DNA of 64,000 nt, from positions 45,102 through 109,101 of the forward strand of contig VCMS01000254.1 in NCBI GenBank assembly GCA_022539475.1, read 5' to 3'. The translations under genes were made by a program, and so were the position numbers. This document shows, piece by piece, positions 11,701 to 20,861 of this stretch (position 1 is the first letter of the stretch; every line of letters starts with the position of its first letter). The notes under the pieces were generated by a model. The model saw only the letters and a list, made by a program, of their open reading frames with translations. It ran no database searches and was not told the DNA's origin. This DNA is from Gracilaria domingensis (Eukaryota > Rhodophyta > Florideophyceae > Gracilariales > Gracilariaceae).

Positions 11701-12240
11701 TGCGATAATGGGCGCAAGCGGCGGGGGTGGCTCCCGCGCGCTAGCGCGGCGTGGCGCGCGAGTTTGCGCCGGCGCATCCCGGCAGCGGCGAGTTGCATGA
11801 CGCGTGGGCTGGCGTTGGAGGCGGCGAGGACTTCGATAAGGCGCGCGTGCGTGTCAGCTAAGGAGAAGATGTCTTCAGCCCAGTGTACGGCGGTGGCGCA
11901 CGCCGGCTCTCACAGCGGGCGCGCGTCGAGCATGGCGGGCATGAGCGCGCCCAGCGCGGCGGCGCGAAATGGCGACGAGTCGCGCGTGCTCAGCGACACG
12001 AAAAGCGACAGCGTGACGAGCGCCTACTCGGCGGCGGTGCGCACGGGCGGCGGGGGCGCCAGCGCGCTCGCGCTGGAGGAGAAGCGCGGGGCGGCTGTGG
12101 GGTCGGCCAGCAGCAGCGACGGGATGCGCAGCGCTAGGTAGAACAGCGCGGTGTAGCCGATGGCGCGCAGCGCGTCGCGGAGGAGCGGCGCGCCTTTGGT
12201 GCAGGCACCCACCGCACGTGGCAGCGGACGGCGTAGAGAG
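8764..12240 (-). pseudogene. ECM29 proteasome adaptor/scaffold, broken and internally shortened
   Basis: ECM29 is a HEAT-repeat protein of about 1,800 residues that tethers 26S proteasomes. The best block reads from about 10961 to 8764: SRQWRSREAGCAALRDVL, MDDMKESVRKSAQGTGRAL, ELEPQILNYAEYHVA, ARVGVGIPTRAATARLMS, then RPFAYMGRPETDD with WKDAWNKGAPSTQAGLRLY. These match the order of the C-terminal half of ECM29. An upstream block (about 12210-11700, same strand) has LALRIPSLLLADPTAAPRF and AEDIFSLADTHARLIEVLAAS, like an N-terminal ECM29 section. In-frame stops occur at 10614-10616 (TAA), 10269-10271 (TGA) and 12024-12026 (TAG), with a frameshift near 10070 and others in the GC-rich 11.0-11.7 kb part. 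About one third of the expected length is missing. The first half is much more GC-rich than the second. Confidence 0.8.
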
Positions 12241-12603
12241 CGTTGTGACCAGCGCCGGTAGCAGGCGCGCCAGGACGTGAGCTGAGAAGAGTAGCGAAAT
12301 AGAAATAAATGACGTGGAACTGGTCCAAATCATAATTGCGTCGTATGATCTGGGTACAATGGAGACCATATTTCGTCATCATTATCTCTGCTGCTACATT
12401 TTGTACCAATAACGATCCATAGAATACAATACGGCAAGGCATCCAAATGGCCACTGTACTGTACACGCCCATTATACGGCCAATTAAATCTATTTTGGAA
12501 ATAATTACGGCCACTAATCGGCCATTTATAGCCCGAAATTGATGTTCATATGGGCGAAGTCTTGAAGAGAGCTAAGGAGCGCGCATGATGCCCCGTTGGT
12601 TGG
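12241..12603. other. Intergenic, no gene supported
   Basis: A+T-richer stretch with only short open frames between the ECM29 and LCB2 relics, which diverge from it. No promoter motif recognised. Confidence 0.4.
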
Positions 12604-13488
12604 TTGGTTCATCCAGCGTACACGCCCATTCAGGCCGATGTCACTCCCGCGGCCGAGCATTCTTCCATGTCTCCGGACCCTACTGCCAGGGTTACGAGGT
12701 TTCGTAACTTGGGCAGGTGCAATTACCTGGGGTATGCTGAGGTTCTTGAAAGTGTTCACTCGTACGTCACCGATGTCTTAGATCAGTGTGGTGTCGCTTC
12801 GTGCAATGTGTCTGTGTCTACGGGGCGCTCTGAGCTTGTACGCAAGCTGGAGCGCACGGTCGCCAAAGATTTTGGTAAGAAAGATGCCATCGTGGTTGGC
12901 ACCGTCCTTACCACCAACTGGCAGATCATCCCAGCTATTGTGGGTAGGGGCGATCTCGCCATCTCCGGCCTGATGAATGACGCGTCTGTCATGGTCGACG
13001 GTCGCTCATTCGGCGCCAGGATTCGCGTGTTTGAACATAATTTGGCAGAATCGTAGGAAAGTAATATTCTTGTTGGCATTGCTACGGGATACCCTGACAA
13101 GAGCCCTCTGTGGAAACGAATCATGACGGTTGTCGAGAGTATGTACTCAGTGGAAGGTCAGATGTGCAATCTTTGCCAGGTTGTCGCAGTCAAAAATAAG
13201 AATGATGCCTGCTTATACGTGGATGAGGCGCATTCCATTGGCGCCCTTGGACCGACCAAACGAGGTGTTTCGGGGCATCATCACTATGATAGTGTAGATA
13301 CGCGTAGTATTGATATTATGATACGTACGTTCACTAAATCGTTCAGGACCGTTGGAGGTTACTTCTCTTCCGAATCTGCTCTAACTGAACGTATTTTCGC
13401 GCTTTCTCCAGCTTCTCTCTATGCGTCGGCATCGTGTCCTCCGAAATCGTGGCAGCAGGTGCATTCGAAGAGGTTAGGACTGAAATAA
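12604..13488 (+). pseudogene. Serine palmitoyltransferase subunit LCB2 (AOAT family), broken fragment
   Basis: LCB2 is the PLP-binding subunit of serine palmitoyltransferase, the first step of sphingolipid synthesis in the ER. The frame shows NLGRCNYLGYAEV, an ELVRKLERTVAKDFGKKDAI helix, GARIRVFEHN, LYVDEAHSIGALGP with KRGV, and the PLP-lysine motif TFTKSF followed by GGYF, in the family order. An in-frame TAG at 13054-13056 splits it. Several conserved positions are changed: the usual LNHAS reads MNDAS, and the glycine after TFTKSF is lost. The N-terminal ~100 residues and all of the C-terminal third are absent. This is decay rather than a sequencing error. Confidence 0.85.
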
Positions 13489-14325
13489 AGGACGAAAGTG
13501 GATCTGTATCATTCGGGAAGATGAAGGAAGCGTTCCCAAGCTTCTGTGGTGGATGCCGTGCGGATGTTTACGGGGTAACCGACACGGGAGTGATGACTGC
13601 GTAGATCGCGCGATGGAGCAACTGCGAGTTGGTGGCAATGAAGCCGAGCCTGACGCTGCTGCGGGAACAGTACCGACACGAAAGGCATCATCTCCAACAG
13701 GGCTAGTTTGGCGAGAGGATGAAACTGTTCTGGGGTGTGATGAGCGCGCTGCCAATGGTTGTGGCGTCCAACGCGCGGGAGGCGGAGGGCGCGAAGACGG
13801 CACCGGCGATGTGCCGTGAGTACATGGTCGGGCTGTACCTGGAAGCGGCGGGACGCACGACGAAATCGGTAGGCGACAGCGAGTGATAGGTGCAGTCGGC
13901 GGGGCTCTTCTCGCGGCAAAGAGCGCAAAGTAAATAAATTTGCTTCTAGAATTCTAAGGTGGGGAGCCATGATGGATGAGAATGAATAGCAGGGTGGTTG
14001 ACATGAGATGAGTTGCGACTTGCATCGCCACTTGGGAGAAAATGGAAACGCAAACTAGCACGAGCGCAGATTTGAGAGAGGGTCGCGGAAAAGAGTGGAT
14101 GGGGTGGTGCGGCGAAGTAGAACCTCTACAAAAACTAGGAGACCCAAGAATTAAACTGCGCGAGATGGAATTCAATATTCCAAAATTTCTTAATTTTTTG
14201 AGTGCCAGCCTCTGCCACCCCCTCGCGCGCCCCAAATAGCCCAAAAACTAGCTTAGTTTCCAAAGCGAACAGACTATATTCCACTTTGCAGAACACAGAC
14301 GGCCACGCCGCTGGCGCCGCGCGAC
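13489..14325. other. Intergenic with possible unidentified coding relic
   Basis: A plus-strand frame around 13510-13890 gives a protein-like translation (GKMKEAFPSFCGGCRADVYG, VMSALPMVVASNAREAEGAK) with two in-frame stops. I do not recognise it. It may be another decayed gene or the displaced remainder of the LCB2 copy. 13900-14325 shows nothing. Confidence 0.35.
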
Positions 14326-15051
14326 GCAATGCAATGCGGCGCGACGTCGATGAGGGGCGCGGCGTTGCAGCGCTCGTTTGGTGGCGAGCCGGCGCCGCGC
14401 GGCTTGCTCGCCGCGCTTGGCGCACGCTTCGGTGTCGCGCGCCGCTGCTGCCTGCCCATGCATGGCGACGCGCATGCCGTCGAGTTGCACGCGTCGCTCA
14501 CGCCCGAGATGGAGCAAGCCATCTTCATCGAGACGCGGCTGACTTTCGACATGCATCGCATGGGACGCTTCGCCCCCTCTTCTCCCTCGTTTTGCGCGAG
14601 CGAGCGCGCGAGTGCTGTTCTGACGGCTGTGTAGATCGCGTTCGTGAGACAGGCGGGCTTTGCGCAGATGCAGAGCGAGGCCATCATGGATGCCATGATG
14701 CGCGTGTCGCAGCACGCCAATCGCCATCAACAGAACCAGATGGTGACCAAGAACGAGTGTGTGAGCCTGCGCTCAGAGCTCAGCATTTTGGACAGAGCCG
14801 ATTTTGCGCTGCTCAAGACCGACACCAACGATATTGAGAAGCGCATAGAGAGGTCGCTGGCCGAGATTTACACTGCCGTGGAGCGCGTAGAGAATCGCGT
14901 CATCAAGTGGTTCATTGCCGTCGCCGGCGCCATTGGGCTGGCCATCATTCGCCTCACCACCACTTTGAGTAGCGCGGCCGCCAACAAAAGCACGGGCCAT
15001 CTGCCGCCTTCAAACGTGCTCGACCACGATAAGCGCGTGTTGGTCACTTGA
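14326..15051 (+). pseudogene. CCDC90/MCUR1 (DUF1640) mitochondrial coiled-coil protein, broken
   Basis: Proteins of this family are inner mitochondrial membrane proteins with a coiled coil and one C-terminal transmembrane segment; MCUR1 affects the calcium uniporter. The frame gives FIETRLTFDMHRM, then VRQAGFAQMQSEAIMDAMM (the family GF-x-x-x-QAE-A motif), MVTKNECVSLRSEL, a helix IEKRIERSLAEIYTAVERVE and the terminal RVIKWFIAVAGAIGLAII membrane segment. An in-frame TAG at 14632-14634 lies in a low-homology insert between the first two motifs. The GC-rich 5' part encodes a basic, Arg-rich leader compatible with mitochondrial import. If the insert were spliced the gene might be alive, but no good GT-AG pair removes it. 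Confidence 0.65.
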
Positions 15052-15348
15052 TGCGCGCGCTACTGTACTTTTTGTCATTTTCTTTGCGTTAGCTTCGGCT
15101 TGATGGGTGCGTCGCACAATGGACATCGGTTTTCGTACAGAAACCATTGCTCGATGCATTTTCTACGCGTCGCGACAAAAACAACAACAACAACAGCAAC
15201 AAAAGCAACACACACGGTTAATCGTCTAGCCTATGGTTTTGTACAAATGGTATACATGTAATATATATATATATACAGAAGTCCACTTCAAGTGCTCAGC
15301 GTGTCCAAGCAGATGGTGCAGTTGACTTGGCGTGACCTGGAGCGATCA
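15052..15348. other. Intergenic with (TA)n and (CAA)n runs
   Basis: Contains a CAA/AAC-rich microsatellite at about 15178-15210 and an alternating TA run near 15258-15274. No coding potential seen. Confidence 0.6.
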
Positions 15349-16065
15349 TCAATGGGATCCACGCCCTGTAACGACGCTGCGAGAGCCGGGTTGTAAATAG
15401 CGTCGCGCACGAAGACGGCTGATACCCTGTCCTAGGCTGAGAAACCAGGTGCTGGTTGCGTCAAGATTCTCGTCACCAATGTGGGACCAAGCGAAACAGA
15501 TGCGAAGGGCGACGTCGCTCTCAAACTGATGGGCCCACTGTTTCACGGACAACTCGACTGGAACCTTGACGTCCTCGGAGGTGTTCGGAGAGTAGTTGAC
15601 GAAAATAACGGACTTGTCGCCAGGGATGGCCACGCGGACGTTTGAACTGATGTACTGCTGAGTGGACTGGGTGGATTGGTGGTCGGCGGTCAAAAGGTGG
15701 TGTTCGGGATCGATTCCGGGTATGGGCAAGCCCATGGAACGCAGAATTTGCAAGTCAAAGGTTGGTTGTTTAGGGGCAGTTAGGTATCGGGGAATGAAGG
15801 AGCCGTTCGGTTGTCGTTCGTGAGCAAGCTCGCTGTAGAAGGTGTACAGCGGATTGTAGATTACATGTTGAGAAAGATTGAGCAGTTGTTGCAGGCGTTG
15901 ATGCCCTCCATTGTCAAGGTACTAGTGCACGGTTTGTTGGAGCGAAAGAGATTAGGCGAGCAGGGCGTGCTGCCTGGACGATGGTATGAGGCAGGCGGTG
16001 CAATCGAAGTTGAATAGCAGCAACAGGACTGGAAGCAGGGCGGCGCGGCGACGGCGACGCTCCAT
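15349..16065 (-). pseudogene. Unidentified signal-peptide protein, broken
   Basis: From ATG 16065 the frame reads MERRRRRAALLPVLLLLFNF, a clear signal peptide, followed by an in-frame stop (15952-15954). The same frame continues as HVIYNPLYTFYSELAHERQP, GSFIPRYLTAPKQPTFDLQ, then the beta-rich YISSNVRVAIPGDKSVIFV and WAHQFESDVALRICFAWS, to a stop at 15349. A second stop lies near 15920. Homology-like texture through the stops suggests a secreted or membrane ectodomain that has decayed. I do not recognise the family; PGAP6/TMEM8-like ectodomains were considered but not supported. Confidence 0.45.
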
Positions 16066-16587
16066 GTGTTCAGCGCAGCGTAACAGAGAGCGAGGAGGCG
16101 GCGCGCGCGGGCGGGGAAGAAGGCGGCCGGGGGGCGCTAGGAGTTGCGGAGGAGAGGGCTGCGGCGAGAAGCGAGCAGGAGCAGCCGGCGTGCGGCGCCG
16201 AAGACTCACGCGGGTTCACCCCGCCGGGGTGGCACAAAAGCGCGGCGCCCTTGTGCGGCTGGGGAAGGGCAGCTGTAAAGCGCGCGTGGAGAAAATGCGC
16301 GTGCCAAGCGAGCGGCAGCCCGCAACGTCAACCACTAGCCCGCGCGCGCCGTACGCTTCGCGGTGCGCGCGGCGACGGCGGCGGCAGCCGGCCATTGGCA
16401 TTGCCAATTTGGCAGCCGACATAGCTGATGCGACCTTGCTCAATAACTTGAACTCCCAAGGTTGAACTCTATGCACCCAGCGCGCAACACAACGTTTAGA
16501 ATCATTAGCGTTGGCCAAGCATAGCAACTCTTTGAGTGCTTGCATTTCTTTTCGCTTCGTCTTTACACTGAAATACAACTTTCCAGA
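16066..16587. other. GC-rich intergenic / promoter-like stretch
   Basis: CpG-rich DNA between two divergent relics. Open frames here are long only because of base composition. No domain or site is recognised. Confidence 0.4.
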
Positions 16588-17480
16588 ATGTCGTACGTCA
16601 CCATAATCTCGTTGCTTCTACCCAGGTTTCTTACTAATGTTCATTTGTTTTGTACAGATTATCTAGTCTGTTGGCAGAAAATTCTTATTCCGATCCATTA
16701 GTAGATCTTTTGAAAACTTCTACTCATGAATTTTCTGAGAGCATGTATGAGCGCTTGATGTTATCTCTCACTAACTTTCTGTGGGTAAACGTTCTGCCCT
16801 TTGACGTCACTAAGCCTGCGTACAAATACATATCAATGCGGATTGCGGCAAAACATTCATGGTGGGAACAGGAGGATGTTACAACGCTAGAAGTGATGAA
16901 TCTTGTTCAGGAAAACCACAACTACATACAAAAGAATAACATCAAATACATTCGTCGCGTTGTTGCCGCACCCTCGTCGCACATTCTTAGTGTTTATATT
17001 CATTCTCTCTATCATTCAGATGGAAAGGTAGTACTCACTTTCATCCTTGACATTGATCGGTCGGAAAAGTTCAGAATTCACCTTGGATCAATTTTGGTTT
17101 TCTACAAGGAGACTACTTATAACATATTTTCAGAAAGAGTTCAGTCACTCATTGAGGAATTTGTCGCGCTTGAGGATGTGACGCTCATTGCAGGAACTTC
17201 ATTTGTTTGCGATGGCTTCTTTGATTTGTTTTGCTCTGAACACAGCATTATCAGGTACCGTCATTATGAAGCTTCAAATTGCATCGCTTTCTTGATGTTA
17301 GAGAAGCTCTCAGTGAAAACTTTGGATATTTTCAGCGATCGAGTTCCGAAGCATCTTCGAAAGCTTTACTTGTTTGGTTTGTGGAACTTAGCACTGAAGT
17401 TTCCGCGAAGTTGGGGACGCTTTTATTTTGCAGAAAGTCGTGACATATTTGCTGTACGTTATCTGTTTCTGTCTCGTTAA
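16588..17480 (+). CDS. Unidentified protein, possible 32-nt first intron
   Basis: A long A+T-rich frame (about 276 codons) runs to a TAA at 17480 without domain recognition; it has helical segments and YYHSDGK-like polar turns but no motif that I know. It has no good ATG at its 5' end. An ATG at 16588 followed by 12 codons and a GTTTCT...ACTAAT...TACAG segment (16626-16657) would splice in frame to it, but 32 nt is very short for an intron. It overlaps the next relic, so both may be parts of one decayed gene. Confidence 0.35.
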
Positions 17481-17502
17481 TACTATTTTAGTTGTATATA
17501 TT

Positions 17503-19310
17503 CTGACCATCATCAACATTTCTCATAGTTACCTGAGAAGAGTTCAGAGCGCTCGTGAATTTGTCCCCTTTACAGGAATCAAAGAAGTGGAACTGTTGGA
17601 GCAGCATGCCATAATAAAACATAGCCCTATGGCTGAGCTCGTTTCCGAGAGTAACCAGATCGACAAGTATGCATGGCATATTCAGCTTGAGAGGGGTCTT
17701 GATGTCATTGGATTTATTCCACAACATTCGGTTCCAGACAAGCTCTTCCTTTCTCCAGTAGATGTTGCCCTTCCTATGCTAGGCTGCGAACCGGCGGAAC
17801 GCCTCATGCAAAGCCCTGTTCTCGCGCTGGCTGCCGAGAGAATAGGCATACTTGCGAGACCTGTAGTGTCGGAGAGAGGCGCTCCAACTCTGGCGTATCT
17901 CTGGCGAAGAATCGAGGTCAACAAGGACACTTCGACGCTAGAGAGGTGTTTTTTGTTCATCGTCAACATACCTATGAAGGAACACATTCGCTACTTTCCG
18001 TTCGCCAGTCTTGATGACTTATACAAGGATATTCAGAAGGAGGCCGTTGATACCATGGACAGCTTCATTTGAAGTGCGTTAGTTGATGTCGATGATGACA
18101 CAATGGATGACTCTGACGACGAAGACGAACCAATATGGCCCTCGGAGCTTGGCAACCCGAATTTGGATTGGTTTCATACATGCATTATTCATAGGGCTCT
18201 GGCTGGACCAGAAGAAACCGATTGGCCACCTCTTGCGCAATGGCATCGCGACTTAATGGATCCGATGCATTATCTCAAGAAGTATAACAACGAGCAATTT
18301 GAAAAGAACCTGGACGAGTTGAGCAAAGTTGTGCCGTTGACACCCGTACCATCTAAAACGAAAAAGTTCAAGCCAGTCCATCAGGCGGTTGCTGGAGAGG
18401 ACACAGTACTTCGCGAGTACCTTCCTAGAAATGAAACGGAAAAGCCAGAAAGAGACGAGGAGGATGAAGAGCATCAAGACGGCTTGGAAGTTAACTACAA
18501 TCGTGAAAGTCTACAAGACATGGATCAAGTTGCCTCTCATATAACAGACGAGGGGTTGAAGGATATCAGTGAGGAGCATCCAGAATCGGACTTTGCAACT
18601 TTACTCGAAAGGGATGGAATGGTGTTTGCGCTTACTTCTGCACATGTGGCTGCTCCGCATAGATACGAGAATTACTTTCCACACGAGTGGTTGCGTCATG
18701 TGCAAGATGGGAACTGCAGAAGTTTGATTGAAACAAGAGGAAAAGATGGGAAGGAAGTAAAATCGACTATTTGCAACCTGCCGCTATCGTCAGGGTTCAG
18801 ACATTCCGCTCTAGATGTGGCCGCGTTTGCACTTGATGAGACGTCAGAGAAATTCATCAGAAGTCAGAATATCTCCATATTGAAGATCGATGATGCTGAA
18901 CCCCAGGTTGGTGCAGAAACGACAATAGGGAACTTCCGATTGCTTGGAGAAAGCGGGTCTGAAACAAAAGCAGTTTTTGAGGCAACTTTGGACGGCAAGG
19001 TATCAGAAGTCATGAAATCTTGAGCTTTCGTGGACACTGGAGAGAATGAAAGCGAAATGGGGATGTGCGGCGGACCTGTGGTCTCAAAGGACAGCCCGGA
19101 AAAGTGCTTTGGAATTCTAGAGGAGCTTGTGCCGCGGGTTAAAAAAGGCCAAGACGCTGGGGGGGTTCATCTTCGAGTTTCATGACATTCAGTTCTTGTT
19201 ACGGCAGGCGAATTGCAGATGTTTTTGCACGACATAGAAACGGAAATGGCTCGGGCCAGTAGCTCTGAACGAGCGAAGAAGTACACGGTTCAAACGTTTG
19301 CCCGCAGTGT
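17503..19310 (+). pseudogene. Trypsin-fold protease-like protein with Cys at the nucleophile position, broken
   Basis: One register carries the whole stretch, interrupted by TGA at 18070-18072 and TGA at 19021-19023. The N-terminal part (FVPFTGIKEVELLEQHAIIK, then FIVNIPMKEHIRYFPF) is unknown. A strongly acidic linker follows (DDSDDEDEP, ERDEEDEEH). The C-terminal part resembles a chymotrypsin-fold peptidase: TSAHVAAP for the His motif (near 18636), LDVAAFAL for the Asp motif, and GMCGGPVV (19059-19082) where GDSGGPV is usual. A Cys at the Ser position would make it a 3C-like cysteine peptidase or an inactive one. The frame continues with GELQMFLHDIETEMARAS to about 19310. Identity of the family is uncertain. 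Confidence 0.5.
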
Positions 19311-20861
19311 AATATAACACGAGCCGTAGTATAAAGATCAAGACAGGTTGGGTTTTTTCTTCGCAAGCTGAAGAGCTGGGATTAGAACTACTATTTTTTC
19401 GGTTGTGTTTCCTGTTATGCTGAAGATCCAAAGCAAATGGTTGAAAGAAAGGATGACAAGAAGGCTGTACCTTCGTTTTGCTCCGCCTATTGCACAGCAC
19501 GGCGATTCACACGACGGAAAACCTTCTTGCGGTGAGCACGGGCGAATTACAAATTACGTAGGCTCTTCTCCTTTCTAAGATCTCTTCGACAGCGCATGGT
19601 AATGGTAGCCACTGTGGGCATGATTAGTGCTTCCACTGATTGGAGTTGTGACAGAGGGAGAGTTGAAAGCGCCTTGGCAGAGGATGTGGGCAGCGGGAGT
19701 GCGTTGACGAATGCAAAGTTCATTGTGGTGGCAGGGGTAGAAGCGGAGGTCAAATACTGCAAACTGATGTTGTTGTAGATCAAGCGTTAGCTCAGCCGCA
19801 CGTAAGAGAAGAACTTGGTCAACAGATTCGAAGGAACGCGTGCTTCTACTCCTTTAAGTTGTTTGTACAAAGGCGTCGAGAGTGAACGCGCATTCGAACT
19901 CTGCGACGAAGATCGAGAGCAGATAAAGTTCAGATGAAGAACCCTGTGCGACTGAGCAGTGCTCTGAAAGCGAAGCAGCGGGCACGAAAGTCCCTCCCAA
20001 GCGGTTGCCTCCACGACAACTCCCGTCGAAGGACCGGTTGGAATCTTTATTAGCGTAGCTGCGCAGCGCGAGATGCGCAAGTTCAGTAGCCGAGGAGCGC
20101 AGTCCAGCAATGCACAGCACTAGCGGTGCAAGTGCCAGAATTGCTCACACACTCCCCCCCTTGCCCGTGATATTACGGGCCAAGAATTTCGGGGCGGTCT
20201 GTCCTTGAAATGTATAAATGACGGGCGACGAGCCGCAAAGCCTGGCTGCGAAGCCATGGCAACGAAGGCAGCACTCGTAACCGCGCCAACCAAGCCACAA
20301 GGCGGCGACGCAAACGCAGCGAGAGCTCGTCGCGCGCGCAATAGCTGAACCAGTAGGCACCGGCTAGACCTCTTCGGGGGTGATGCCCGAGTCCCGATAC
20401 ACTGTGGGAAGCGACGGCTGCGCGGCGGGCTAAAACTAGCGTCTTGTATCGTCTGTTGCGTGCTTAATCACAGCCCTGCCATTAGGTAAAGGCTACCATG
20501 GGCTGGCTACTGATCCTCTGATCATTGTTAGTCCTTACAAAACAGAGAGTTCAAATTGAATTCAAAGATCTTCTTGTGTGCGCCCTGGATCATGGGTCTC
20601 GAAGTAGGCATATTCGTATCGAAGAGAGCGTTTGGTTCGTATCAAGGTAAAATCGTTATCCGTCCTTCGTGTTCGCTCAATACGCCGCAGAGAGCCACAC
20701 CAGGGTGCGATTCTGTGAATCTTGCCCACGGGCTTTTTTTAACTTTCACATGAACCTGTCTGCGCGCCTGCGCATCGTTATTGTTGCGGAATCTTGAACA
20801 GCTTACTATTCGTCCCATTATCGCGGCGAAATAATCTTCCGGCCATCAATCTGGAACAAAA
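19311..20861. other. Intergenic, 1.5 kb, no gene supported
   Basis: Only short open frames without recognisable motifs on either strand. No tRNA-like cloverleaf or repeat was noticed. Confidence 0.5.

Noticed and set aside
17453-17527. Intron GTACGT...CATAG joining the frame ending at 17480 to the protease-like frame
   Set aside because: Splicing at these sites gives the wrong phase for the downstream frame.
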